A DNA stretch of 64,000 nt from an uncultured SAR86 cluster bacterium (GCA_902560315.1 CACELG010000002.1:64442-128441), one strand, 5' to 3'; shown: positions 18,694 through 27,082, counted from the first letter of the stretch. Notes: a model not told the origin generated them from the sequence alone. Translations and numbers: made by a program.

Positions 18694-18780
18694 GCCCGAG
18701 TGGTGGAATTGGTAGACACAAGGGACTTAAAATCCCTCGATAGAAATATCGTGCCGGTTCAAGTCCGGCCTCGGGTACCA
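18694..18780 (+). tRNA. tRNA-Leu (TAA)
   Basis: An 87-nt class II tRNA with acceptor GCCCGAG/CTCGGGT, a long variable arm (CTCGATAGAAATATCGTG region) and anticodon loop CTTAAAA, anticodon TAA. The T arm is GCCGG-TTCAAGT-CCGGC, the discriminator is A and CCA is encoded. It is similar to E. coli leuZ, which also follows pgsA and tRNA-Cys. It marks the left edge of the polysaccharide locus. Confidence 0.95.
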
Positions 18781-18801
18781 AATTTAAGCTAGATTAATAT
18801 C

Positions 18802-19278
18802 ATGAAAGTTTGGATGATTGCCACCTATAAAAATAATGAGTTAAAAAGACTTAAAGACAATCTTCAAAATCAAAATCTTGAATATTACCATCCTAAAATA
18901 AACACCAAAAAATACAATTCAACTCCAAAAGAAGAGCCCTTATTTCCTGGCTATATTTTTATTTATTCCTGCATTAAAAATTATTCAAAAATTAAATACA
19001 CAAGAGGAATTTCTAAAGTTATACGATTCAATAATAATATTGCAACACTTGAAGATGATGAGATTTTTGAATTAAAAAAAATAGAATCTGAGTCTTTTTT
19101 AAAACCCATAATTCAAAAAATATTTGTTGGACAAGAGGCTACAATTTCTGAAGGGCCCTTGAAGGGCTCATTTATTTCAATCGCCTCATTGCCAAATAAA
19201 GATAGGGTAAATATTTTCATTCATATTTTGGGAAAAAAAAGAAAGGTGACAGCATCTTTAAATGAAATAAAGCTCTAA
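18802..19278 (+). CDS. rfaH: RfaH/NusG-family transcription antitermination protein
   Basis: A 158-residue NusG paralogue; E. coli RfaH has 162. An NGN domain covers about 1-100 (KVWMIATYKNNELKRLKDNL, then PLFPGYIFIY), and the C-terminal KOW-type domain about 105-158 (VGQEATISEGPLKGSFISIA). RfaH loads on RNA polymerase paused at ops sites and allows transcription of long envelope polysaccharide operons. It lies just ahead of such an operon, and an ops-like motif is present at 19403, which supports the specialised RfaH role rather than general NusG. Confidence 0.85.
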   Translation: MKVWMIATYKNNELKRLKDNLQNQNLEYYHPKINTKKYNSTPKEEPLFPGYIFIYSCIKNYSKIKYTRGISKVIRFNNNIATLEDDEIFELKKIESESFLKPIIQKIFVGQEATISEGPLKGSFISIASLPNKDRVNIFIHILGKKRKVTASLNEIKL

Positions 19279-19322
19279 AAAAAGTTAATACTTTAAGCGC
19301 CAAAATTTTTAACTTTTTATAA
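19279..19322 (+). terminator. Weak A+T-rich hairpin after rfaH
   Basis: AAAAAGTTAA (19279-19288) pairs with TTAACTTTTT (19309-19318) across a 20-nt loop. The stem has few G-C pairs, so termination would be inefficient; it may let some transcripts continue into the polysaccharide operon. Confidence 0.35.
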
Positions 19323-19337
19323 GGATTTCATATTTAG

Positions 19338-19366
19338 TTGTTTTTTTTGTACATAAGTTATATAGT
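19338..19366 (+). promoter_or_regulatory. Candidate promoter of polysaccharide operon
   Basis: TTGTTT (19338-19343), a 17-base spacer, then TATAGT (19361-19366). The predicted start at about 19373 places the ops-like motif roughly 30 nt into the transcript, the arrangement known for RfaH-controlled operons. Called by eye. Confidence 0.4.
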
Positions 19367-19379
19367 TCAACCGTTGAAC
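19365..19379. promoter_or_regulatory. Perfect 15-bp palindrome, candidate operator
   Basis: GTTCAAC-C-GTTGAAC is a perfect 7-bp inverted repeat with one central base. It overlaps the candidate -10 box and transcription start of the polysaccharide operon and lies 67 bp before the EPS-type regulator gene, so it is a plausible operator for that regulator or another repressor. Confidence 0.4.
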
Positions 19380-19402
19380 GGTATAAATGATCATTTTTCC
19401 GT

Positions 19403-19415
19403 GCGGTAGCTATAG
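19403..19415 (+). promoter_or_regulatory. ops-like element (RfaH recruitment site)
   Basis: GCGGTAGCTATAG shares GCGGTAGC with the E. coli ops/JUMPstart core (GGCGGTAGCGTGC). It sits in the 5' leader of the polysaccharide operon, 125 bp downstream of a gene for an RfaH-like protein. The match, position and adjacent regulator together make an ops role likely. Confidence 0.6.
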
Positions 19416-19445
19416 TGTATTCCAAAACTATTCATAACTTTACTT

Positions 19446-19760
19446 ATGTCAAATAATAAAAAAATCAATGAGGACGATTTAAAAGTACTTCACTTGGTTC
19501 ATAACAATCCTGAAATTTCTCAAAGGGGTATCTCTGAACAAATGGGATTCAGCTTAGGCAAAGTTAATTATTGCATCAAAGCTTTAACTGAAGTTGGCTT
19601 CATAAAATGCAAAAGCTTTTTAAATCACAAGAACAAATTGGGTTATTTATATATATTAACTCCAAAGGGACTAAATGAAAAAACTGCTTTAACAAAAAGA
19701 TTCTTACAAAAAAAACAACTTGAATACGAAAAACTATATAATTACTTCCATGAACAATAA
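19446..19760 (+). CDS. MarR-type EPS-associated transcriptional regulator
   Basis: A 104-residue winged-helix protein. The helix-turn-helix region is SQRGISEQMGFSLGKVNYCIKALTEVGFIK (in two parts, about 25-54), followed by the wing KNKLGYLYILTPKGL and a basic helical C-terminus LTKRFLQKKQLEYEKL. This pattern matches the small MarR-family EPS-associated regulators found at the start of exopolysaccharide loci. It is the first gene after the leader. It overlaps wzz by 11 bp. Confidence 0.75.
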   Translation: MSNNKKINEDDLKVLHLVHNNPEISQRGISEQMGFSLGKVNYCIKALTEVGFIKCKSFLNHKNKLGYLYILTPKGLNEKTALTKRFLQKKQLEYEKLYNYFHEQ

Positions 19761-20655
19761 CTCTAATTTAAATAATAATGACGAACTTGGTGATGAAATA
19801 GATATAAAAGCATTATTTAAGAGTCTTCTTATTAATAAGCATTTAATTGCTGCTTCCACCGCATTTTTTGCAATAATCGCACTAATTTACAGCCTTACTC
19901 TTTCTAATATTTATCAATCAACTGCACTTTTGAGTCCAGTTGACGAACAAAGTAGCTCAAGTCAATCTTTGAATAATATTGGAGGGTTGGCTAGTCTTGC
20001 TGGTATAAGCATACCATCAACGTCTGGTGGTAATTCAACTAAAGCAATAACAAAAATAACTACTCTAAGTTTTTTTGAAGAAAATATTTTGCCTAACATT
20101 TTTCTTCCTGATCTTATGGCTGTGAGAGCTTGGGATGAGGAGAGCAACTCTGTTATATATGATTCTTCATATAGTGTGCAAGATGGAAAATGGAACGAAA
20201 TCCCTCATCCTCAAACAAGTTACAAAGCTTTTATAAGTAAGTTACAAGTTTCTCAAGATTATGAAACGAAATTTTTAACCATTTCTATTAAGCATGAGTC
20301 ACCTTATATTGCTAAAGAATGGGCAGAGCTAGTGGTAAATGAGATTAATGATTCTTTTAGAGCTAAGGATAAGCGTGAAGCCGAGTCAGCTATGAAATTT
20401 TTGAATTCTCAGATGGCTTTAACTAACTATACCGAAATAAAGCAAGTCGTAGCTCAGATTCTTAAACAAAAAATGCAACAACTTACATTAATAGAAGCAA
20501 ATGAGTTTTATGTTTTTTCATATTTAGACCAACCTGCGGTTGCAAGAAAAAAAATAGAGCCTTCTAGGGCTTCTATTTGCATACTTGGTACATTATTAGG
20601 ATTTATGCTTGGAGTTCTATTTGTCCTTGTTCGTGGCTATTTCAAAGAAGATTAA
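19750..20655 (+). CDS. wzz: Wzz-type chain length determinant (polysaccharide co-polymerase)
   Basis: About 301 residues from the ATG at 19750, preferred over an upstream TTG. Membrane segments at about 33-52 and 273-297 bracket a large periplasmic domain, the Wzz layout. The start of the periplasmic part, IYQSTALLSPVDEQ, is typical. There is no C-terminal kinase domain, so this is the O-antigen type rather than the Wzc type. It would control length of the polymer made by the Wzy-like protein at 36119. Confidence 0.82.
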   Translation: MNNNSNLNNNDELGDEIDIKALFKSLLINKHLIAASTAFFAIIALIYSLTLSNIYQSTALLSPVDEQSSSSQSLNNIGGLASLAGISIPSTSGGNSTKAITKITTLSFFEENILPNIFLPDLMAVRAWDEESNSVIYDSSYSVQDGKWNEIPHPQTSYKAFISKLQVSQDYETKFLTISIKHESPYIAKEWAELVVNEINDSFRAKDKREAESAMKFLNSQMALTNYTEIKQVVAQILKQKMQQLTLIEANEFYVFSYLDQPAVARKKIEPSRASICILGTLLGFMLGVLFVLVRGYFKED

Positions 20656-20670
20656 AGCAACTAACATTTT

Positions 20671-20754
20671 ATGAATCCTAAAGTTACAGCATTAGTTCCT
20701 GTTTATTGTCGAACTACAAAGTATCTTAAAAGAGCTATTTTGATTGTCTTGTAA
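20671..20754 (+). pseudogene. Remnant of a family 2 glycosyltransferase N-terminus
   Basis: A 27-codon frame beginning ATG reads MNPKVTALVPVYCRTTKYL then KRAILIVL and stop. It matches the first strand and loop of GT2 glycosyltransferases (VPVYNR..YL..AI..VL), normally followed by NQT and the DDGS motif, which are absent. The next ~45 bp before the ABC transporter gene do not continue it in any frame. It looks like a deletion scar of a lost glycosyltransferase. Confidence 0.6.
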
Positions 20755-20801
20755 TGCATCGGGAGAAAATACTAAATTTAATTAAGTGACGAATCTAGCT
20801 A

Positions 20802-22613
20802 ATGTTTAAAATTGTAAAAGATCTTTTTAGTATACTGACAACAAGTCAAAGAAGGCATTTTTATCTTCTTCAAGTTTTGGTTATAGTGATGTCACTAACC
20901 CAGATATTAGGCATTGCGTCAATAATACCTTTTATGGCCTTGGTTGGTGATTTAAGTCAGCTTCAACAAGATACTATTATTGCAGAAGTTTATAAGTTGA
21001 GCGGCTTGAGCTCAGAATCACAATTCGTATTTTGGTTGGGATTAAGTGTTTTAATAATGTTATTTTTTGGATCAATTATTTCTATGTATACAACATGGAG
21101 AACTACATTATTTGCAAATAAAATTAGTGTTGAAATTGCTGATAGACTATTTACACATTATCTAAAACAGGATTGGTTGTTTCATGCATCAGGCAGTAGC
21201 GCTCAATTGACAAAACATATAGCGACTGAAACCCTAAGGATAAACATCGGCATTTTGATGCCTTTAATGAATTTGAATGCATATGTTGTATTAGTGATAT
21301 CTATGAGCATAAGTATTTTTATTTTTGATCCAACTGTTGCGACTGTTGGTTTTATAGTATTTGCATTATCTTATTATTTCATTTTTAAACTAGTTAACCT
21401 TACATTGTTAAAAAATGGTAGGTCAATATCGGAAATGAATGAAAAACGTTATCGCCTAATGAATGAAGGATTTGGTGGCATAAAAGATGTTTTGTTATTA
21501 GGAAGACATAGTGACTTTATAAATCGTTTCTATAAAACTGGAGTAGTGTTTGCATATAGCCAAGGCGTTAATAACGCATTAGGATATGCGCCACGTTATT
21601 TTATGGAACTAATTGCTTTTGGCTCGATGATAGCACTCATACTTTATTTATTTACAAGTTACGAGGCAAACTTAAGCTCAATTCTTCCAATACTTTCTGT
21701 ATATGCTATTGCCGGTGTAAAACTGTTGCCAGCATTCCAAGGAATATATAGTGCCTTGGCGTCGATTAGAGCAAATACAGGAGCCTATGAAGCAATTCAG
21801 CAAGATTTAATTGATTCATCAGAAATAAAACCTGCGACAAATAAATCTAAGACAGTTAAAAAAGAAAAAAGCTATCTAAATCCTAAAAAACAAATTTCGC
21901 TAGAAAATATTTCATTTAGATATCCTGGTAAAAAAGAATCAGTTTTAAATCAAATGAATATATCAATACCAGTTAAAAAAGTAATTGGAATAGTTGGACC
22001 GTCTGGATCTGGAAAATCAACTCTAGTTGATATTTTACTTGGTTTGATAGAACCCCAAAAAGGATTCTTAAAGATAGACGGTAAAATTATAAATAATCAA
22101 AATCGTAGATCTTGGCAAAATACTATTGGTTTCGTAGCACAAGCAATATTTTTATCAGAGGGCACCATTGCAGAAAATGTAGCTTTTGGTCTTTCAAAGA
22201 ATCAAATTAACTTTAAGCAAGTAGAAAATGCATTAAAGTTAGCTAATCTTGAAGAATTTGTAAAAGACCTAAAAAATGGAATTCATACTAAAGTTGGAGA
22301 GAGAGGAGTTCAGCTTTCCGGTGGACAGCGTCAACGAATTGGAATTGCTAGAGCTTTATATCATCAAGCAGAGGTACTAGTATTTGACGAGGCAACTAGT
22401 TCTCTTGATGGAATAACTGAAAAAATGATTATGCAAGCTGTGCACAAATTTAGTGATCAAAAAACCATTATAATGATTGCTCATCGCCTGAAAACAGTAG
22501 AAAAATGTGATCAGATATTTTTTATTGACGAAGGAATAGTTGCTGATCAAGGCACTTTTCAAGAATTAATAGAAAAAAATGAAAAGTTTAAAAATATGGC
22601 AATTCATGCATGA
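20802..22613 (+). CDS. ABC transporter ATPase-permease, PglK/MsbA-like flippase
   Basis: A 603-residue half-transporter. Six membrane helices fill about 1-320; the nucleotide-binding domain follows with Walker A GPSGSGKST near 399-407, signature LSGGQRQRIGIARAL near 505-519, Walker B VLVFDEATSSLD and the switch His in IAHRL. Within a glycan locus that has no Wzx-like protein, the best guess is export of an undecaprenyl-linked oligosaccharide, as PglK does in Campylobacter. A lipid or peptide exporter cannot be ruled out. Confidence 0.8.
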   Translation: MFKIVKDLFSILTTSQRRHFYLLQVLVIVMSLTQILGIASIIPFMALVGDLSQLQQDTIIAEVYKLSGLSSESQFVFWLGLSVLIMLFFGSIISMYTTWRTTLFANKISVEIADRLFTHYLKQDWLFHASGSSAQLTKHIATETLRINIGILMPLMNLNAYVVLVISMSISIFIFDPTVATVGFIVFALSYYFIFKLVNLTLLKNGRSISEMNEKRYRLMNEGFGGIKDVLLLGRHSDFINRFYKTGVVFAYSQGVNNALGYAPRYFMELIAFGSMIALILYLFTSYEANLSSILPILSVYAIAGVKLLPAFQGIYSALASIRANTGAYEAIQQDLIDSSEIKPATNKSKTVKKEKSYLNPKKQISLENISFRYPGKKESVLNQMNISIPVKKVIGIVGPSGSGKSTLVDILLGLIEPQKGFLKIDGKIINNQNRRSWQNTIGFVAQAIFLSEGTIAENVAFGLSKNQINFKQVENALKLANLEEFVKDLKNGIHTKVGERGVQLSGGQRQRIGIARALYHQAEVLVFDEATSSLDGITEKMIMQAVHKFSDQKTIIMIAHRLKTVEKCDQIFFIDEGIVADQGTFQELIEKNEKFKNMAIHA

Positions 22614-22628
22614 GGATATTGAAGAAGT

Positions 22629-23825
22629 ATGAATGAAAAAGAAGTATTAAATTTAATTGGGCGAACAAATGAACTTTTTGAGGCAGATATAAATATGCAT
22701 GATAAAGAGCTTAAAAAAATAGTTTCTTTATCTTCTTTTCTTGTTATCGGTGGAGCTGGATCAATCGGACAAGCAGTAGTTAAAGAAATTTTTAAGCGCA
22801 ACCCAAAAAAAATTCACGTTGTCGATATTAATGAAAATAATTTAACTGAACTTGTTAGAGATATCAGAAGTTCACTTGGTTACATTGATGGTGACTTTAA
22901 TACTTTTGCACTAGATATTGGCTCAATTGAATATGACGCATTTATTAAATCAGATGGTCACTATGATTATGTATTAAATTTATCTGCATTAAAACATGTT
23001 AGAAGTGAAGAGGATCCCTATACTTTAATGAGAATGATAGACATCAATATTTTTAATACAGATAAAACAATTAAACAATCTATTGAAAATTCTACAAAAA
23101 AATACTTTTGTGTGAGTACTGACAAGGCTGCTAATCCAGTTAACATGATGGGAGCTAGCAAAAGAATAATGGAGATGTTTTTGATGCAAAGATCAAAAGA
23201 AATCAATATATCTACTGCAAGATTTGCGAATGTAGCTTTTAGTGATGGATCATTGCTTCATAGCTTTAATCAAAGACTAAGTAAGATGCAACCAATTGCT
23301 GCACCTAGCGATATAAAACGTTACTTTGTAACACCAAAAGAAAGTGGGGAATTATGTTTAATGAGTTGCATTTTTGGTAATAACAGAGACATATTCTTTC
23401 CAAAATTAAGCGAATCTCTTCATTTAACAACTTTTTCTGAAATAGCTGTTAAATATTTAAAAATGAAAGGATTTGAGGCCCATATATGCTCTTCAGAAGA
23501 AGAAGCAAGAGATTTAGTGAAAACTCTTCCGGATCAGGGTATGTGGCCCTGTCTATTCACTGAAAGTGACACAACTGGAGAAAAAGATTTTGAAGAGTTT
23601 TTTACCAAGAACGAAAAACTTGATACGAGTAAGTTTAGTAGCTTAGGCATAATAAAAAATGAAGTAAGCTATAATGATGATCAATTAAATAGCTTTGAGG
23701 ACTCCATCAATAGATTAAAATACTGCGGAGTTTGGAATAAAGAAGATATTGTTGGTGAGTTTTTTAAGATAATTCCTAATTTTAATTATTGTGATAAAGG
23801 AAAGTATCTTGGTGAGAAAATGTGA
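22629..23825 (+). CDS. legB: NDP-GlcNAc 4,6-dehydratase (LegB-like)
   Basis: A 398-residue short-chain dehydrogenase-type enzyme of the CapD/PglF/LegB group. The NAD motif VIGGAGSIGQAV is at 39-50, and STDKAANPVNMMGASKRIME near 158-177 shows the active site with Met in place of the usual Tyr, as in CapD-type dehydratases. It is longer than PseB (about 330) because of an extra C-terminal region from about 285. Directly followed by a LegC-type aminotransferase, it should make the 4-keto-6-deoxy intermediate for legionaminic acid. The nucleotide (GDP or UDP) is inferred only from the cluster. Confidence 0.75.
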   Translation: MNEKEVLNLIGRTNELFEADINMHDKELKKIVSLSSFLVIGGAGSIGQAVVKEIFKRNPKKIHVVDINENNLTELVRDIRSSLGYIDGDFNTFALDIGSIEYDAFIKSDGHYDYVLNLSALKHVRSEEDPYTLMRMIDINIFNTDKTIKQSIENSTKKYFCVSTDKAANPVNMMGASKRIMEMFLMQRSKEINISTARFANVAFSDGSLLHSFNQRLSKMQPIAAPSDIKRYFVTPKESGELCLMSCIFGNNRDIFFPKLSESLHLTTFSEIAVKYLKMKGFEAHICSSEEEARDLVKTLPDQGMWPCLFTESDTTGEKDFEEFFTKNEKLDTSKFSSLGIIKNEVSYNDDQLNSFEDSINRLKYCGVWNKEDIVGEFFKIIPNFNYCDKGKYLGEKM

Positions 23826-24964
23826 TGTTTGAAGATATTATTGATTTTATTCAGAAAACATACAAAACAAAAAATCTTATACCTCTTCACGAACCAAAAT
23901 TTTTTGGTAATGAAAAAAAATACCTAAACGAATGTATTGATTCAACTTTTGTTTCATCGGTTGGAAAATATGTAGACATATTTGAAAAAAAAATAGCAGA
24001 ATATACGGGTGCAAAATATGCAGTTGCAACAAGTAATGGTACATCTGCTCTACATATAGCACTTTTATTAGCTAACGTAGAAGACGGTGATGAGGTTATT
24101 ACTCAACCATTAACCTTTGTAGCAACTTGCAATGCGATTAGGTATTGTGGCGGCCGGCCCATTTTTATTGATGTTGATAAGGACACCATGGGTCTCTCAC
24201 CGACTGCACTAAGATCTTTTTTAGCAAATAATACAACAATAAAAAATAAGAGATGCATAAATAATTCAACAGGCAAAGTAATAAAAGCCTGCATGCCTAT
24301 GCATACTTATGGACATCCTTGCAAAATAGATGAAATAAAAGAAATTTGCATTCAATACTCCTTAATTTTAATTGAAGATGCTGCTGAGAGTATTGGCAGT
24401 AAGTTTAAACAAAAGCACACTGGAACTTTTGGGCAAATAGGTATTATGAGTTTCAATGGAAATAAGATTATTACAGCAGGTGGTGGAGGATGTATTATTA
24501 CTGATAATCATACCTTAGCAAAAAAAGCTAAACATCTCACCACAACTGCTAAAGTTCCACATAAGTGGAACTTTAATCATGATATGGTGGGATATAATTA
24601 TCGTATGCCAAACCTTAATGCTGCTTTGGTTGTAGCTCAGCTTGAGAATATAGATAAATTTATTTCCAGCAAACGGCAGTTAAGCGAGGATTATAAAGCT
24701 TTCTTTAGCAATATAGATTGTACTTTTTTTGAAGAACCAATTAATAGTAAATCAAATTACTGGTTAAACACTATTGTTTTTAAAAATAAAAAACAAAGAG
24801 ATTTATTTTTAAAGATAACTAATGATAATGGCATAATGACAAGGCCTATTTGGCAATTAATGAATGAGCTTGAGATGTTTAAGTCTTATGAATGCACAAG
24901 TATAGATAATGCTAAATATCTAGAAGAAAGATCCGTAAATATTCCAAGTAGCCCAACATTTTAG
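23822..24964 (+). CDS. legC: LegC-family PLP aminotransferase
   Basis: A 380-residue DegT/DnrJ/EryC1-type sugar aminotransferase. It shows ATSNGTSALHIALLLANV near 63-80, the Asp of IEDAAESIGS near 182-191, and the PLP lysine in SFNGNKIITAGGGG near 211-224. It transfers an amino group to C4 of the 4-keto sugar made by the preceding enzyme. The start overlaps legB by 4 bp. The C-terminus ends abruptly after NIPSSPTF, slightly short; a gap with junk-like sequence follows, so a small 3' rearrangement is possible. Confidence 0.82.
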   Translation: MMFEDIIDFIQKTYKTKNLIPLHEPKFFGNEKKYLNECIDSTFVSSVGKYVDIFEKKIAEYTGAKYAVATSNGTSALHIALLLANVEDGDEVITQPLTFVATCNAIRYCGGRPIFIDVDKDTMGLSPTALRSFLANNTTIKNKRCINNSTGKVIKACMPMHTYGHPCKIDEIKEICIQYSLILIEDAAESIGSKFKQKHTGTFGQIGIMSFNGNKIITAGGGGCIITDNHTLAKKAKHLTTTAKVPHKWNFNHDMVGYNYRMPNLNAALVVAQLENIDKFISSKRQLSEDYKAFFSNIDCTFFEEPINSKSNYWLNTIVFKNKKQRDLFLKITNDNGIMTRPIWQLMNELEMFKSYECTSIDNAKYLEERSVNIPSSPTF

Positions 24965-25078
24965 GAGATACAAAAATTATGAAAAATGTTTCATTGCAAG
25001 TGATCAATTATTGATTTTGATATAAATGAGCAAAGAATTGTAAATGTTCCTTGCAGGGTAAGATTTTTTGGCAAAAAA

Positions 25079-26026
25079 ATGAATATACTTTTAACAAACT
25101 CTGGAAGACGGACATACATGGTCAAATATTTATTTGAACTAAAAGATTCTTATAATAATTCAATAGAAATATTTTTGTCTGATACATCTGAAGATGTTCC
25201 AAGTTTTTGGGTTGATCAAAGATCTAATAATATCCTTACACCAAGGGTTGATAGAGATGAAAACCAATATATAAAAATTTTATTAGAAAAGTGTAAGAAA
25301 AATAAGATCGATATATTGATACCATTAATGGATTACGAGCTTCACCTACTTGCTAAAAATGTAAATAAGTTTATTGATATTGGTACTTTTGTTGTTGTAT
25401 CAGATTTTAATACAGTCTCAAATTGTTTAAATAAAGATAAATGCTATATTTTTTGTAATGAGCACAATATAGCAGTTCCAAAAACATGGAATTCAAAGAA
25501 TCAAATCGAATCAAGTAAAAGCATAGTTGTAAAAAAAATTAATGGAAGTGGAAGTCTAGATATGCACCTATTTAACTCAAAAGAAGAAATACCATCATAT
25601 TTTGATAATACTTTTTTATATCAAGAATATATTAGTGGCCAAGAATATGGGATGGATGTTCTTAATGATTTTGATGGTAATTTCATTCACTGCTGTGTTA
25701 AAAAAAAGATATCTATGAGATCAGGAGAAACTGATAAGGCTGAAGTGGTTTATGATCTTAGGTTTAACCAATTAGCTCAAAAGATAAGTGCTGTATTTAA
25801 ACATGTTGGAAATCTTGATATTGATTTTATAATTGATAATTCTGACGATATTTATTTTATTGACTTCAATCCAAGATTTGGAGGGGGGTACCCATATACT
25901 CATTTGGCTGGATTTGATTATCTAAAAGCACTCCATAAACTCAGTATTGGAGAAAAGGTTTCGATGGACTTTAAAGGAAAAGAAATTATTGGAATGAAGG
26001 GTATAGAAGTATATACATTAGGATAG
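25079..26026 (+). CDS. ATP-grasp ligase of unknown substrate
   Basis: A 315-residue carboxylate-amine/thiol ligase-type ATP-grasp protein. N-terminal pre-ATP-grasp fold (NILLTNSGRRTYMVKYL), then the ATP-binding lysines and GSGS loop near 157-163, LYQEYISGQEYGMDVL near 181-196, and metal-binding residues in YFIDFNPRFGGGYPYTH near 260-276. Proteins of this kind activate a carboxylate as acyl phosphate and join it to an amine. Its location inside a legionaminic acid cluster suggests attaching an acid to an amino sugar, but that is inference. Confidence 0.75.
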   Translation: MNILLTNSGRRTYMVKYLFELKDSYNNSIEIFLSDTSEDVPSFWVDQRSNNILTPRVDRDENQYIKILLEKCKKNKIDILIPLMDYELHLLAKNVNKFIDIGTFVVVSDFNTVSNCLNKDKCYIFCNEHNIAVPKTWNSKNQIESSKSIVVKKINGSGSLDMHLFNSKEEIPSYFDNTFLYQEYISGQEYGMDVLNDFDGNFIHCCVKKKISMRSGETDKAEVVYDLRFNQLAQKISAVFKHVGNLDIDFIIDNSDDIYFIDFNPRFGGGYPYTHLAGFDYLKALHKLSIGEKVSMDFKGKEIIGMKGIEVYTLG

Positions 26027-26047
26027 TCAAATTAGTTTATATAAAAA

Positions 26048-26989
26048 ATGAATAAGTTATTAATAACAGTTCCGATGAAGACTAATGATATAGATAGGAT
26101 TATTAATCTTGGTTATGAAGTGAGCGTATGCTTAGAAAATGATTTATCTTTTGAAAAATCTATTCATAATTTTAAAGACATAGATTGTATGATATGCCAC
26201 AACCCGTTTAAAAAAGTACTTTTTGATGATTTTGAAAATTTAAAATGGATTCAGCTTACAAGTTCTGGTTTTGAACATTTACCTTTAAATAATATTGTGA
26301 ATAGAGATATTTTAATAACTAATAATAGTGGTGCTTTTAGCGTTGCAGTTGCTGAATGGATTGTTATGAGAATTCTTGAATCTTTCAAGAATAGCTTCAA
26401 AATTTTTGAAAATCAGAAAAAAAAATTATGGAAAACTGATTACTCTGTAAGAGAATTATATGGGAGTTCAATTGGATTTATTGGCACAGGTAATGTTGCA
26501 AAAGAGACAGCAAAAAAACTAAGCACTTTTGGAGTTAAGATAATTGGCTTGAATAGATCTGGTCGCTCTGTTGACTATTTTGATAATACATATTCATTAT
26601 CAAATATTACTGATTTTATTAAATTATGTGATGTAGTTGTATTAGCTGCGCCACTGAATGATGATACTTTTCATATTATCAATGATGAATTTCTAAATAC
26701 TGCAAAAAAGGGGATAACATTAATTAACATTGCTCGTGGTAACTTGATAGATGAAATGGCACTTATAAAAGCTATCCATGAAAAGAAAATTATTTTTGCT
26801 GCTCTTGATGTTTTTGAAAATGAACCACTATCATCGGATAGTGAAATGTGGGATACAGATCAAATTATTATATCGCCTCATAATGCATGGATTTCAGAAG
26901 AGTCTAAGGATAGAAAATTTAGTATCGTATTTAGGAATTTGAAAAATTTTATCGAAAACAAACCTTTGGAAAATATTATTTTAAAGTAA
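26048..26989 (+). CDS. D-isomer-specific 2-hydroxyacid dehydrogenase
   Basis: A 313-residue NAD-dependent dehydrogenase. NAD motif IGFIGTGNVAKETAKKL near 138-154; catalytic Arg in NIARGNLIDEMAL near 226-238, Glu in DVFENEPL near 255-262, and His in SPHNAWISEE near 278-287. This is a complete active site. The family reduces 2-ketoacids to D-2-hydroxyacids or the reverse. With the flanking aminotransferase and ATP-grasp genes it could prepare a hydroxy acid or keto acid for decoration of the glycan. The substrate is not predictable. Confidence 0.8.
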   Translation: MNKLLITVPMKTNDIDRIINLGYEVSVCLENDLSFEKSIHNFKDIDCMICHNPFKKVLFDDFENLKWIQLTSSGFEHLPLNNIVNRDILITNNSGAFSVAVAEWIVMRILESFKNSFKIFENQKKKLWKTDYSVRELYGSSIGFIGTGNVAKETAKKLSTFGVKIIGLNRSGRSVDYFDNTYSLSNITDFIKLCDVVVLAAPLNDDTFHIINDEFLNTAKKGITLINIARGNLIDEMALIKAIHEKKIIFAALDVFENEPLSSDSEMWDTDQIIISPHNAWISEESKDRKFSIVFRNLKNFIENKPLENIILK

Positions 26990-27082
26990 TAGTTTAAATT
27001 TAAAAAAATACTTTATAAATTGTTCATTTTAAAGAGTTTTAGTAAAGGATTATAATTATTAAAAGCTATAAGGAGATAAAGA

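Noticed and set aside
18694-18780. tRNA-Leu as integration site of a mobile island covering the polysaccharide locus
   Set aside because: No integrase gene, transposase or duplicated tRNA 3' end is visible in the window, so an integrative element is not supported.
18257-18781. 174-codon open frame on the minus strand across the short dehydrogenase gene and tRNA-Leu
   Set aside because: It lies antisense to a gene with clear motifs and runs through a tRNA; the translated sequence shows no family pattern.
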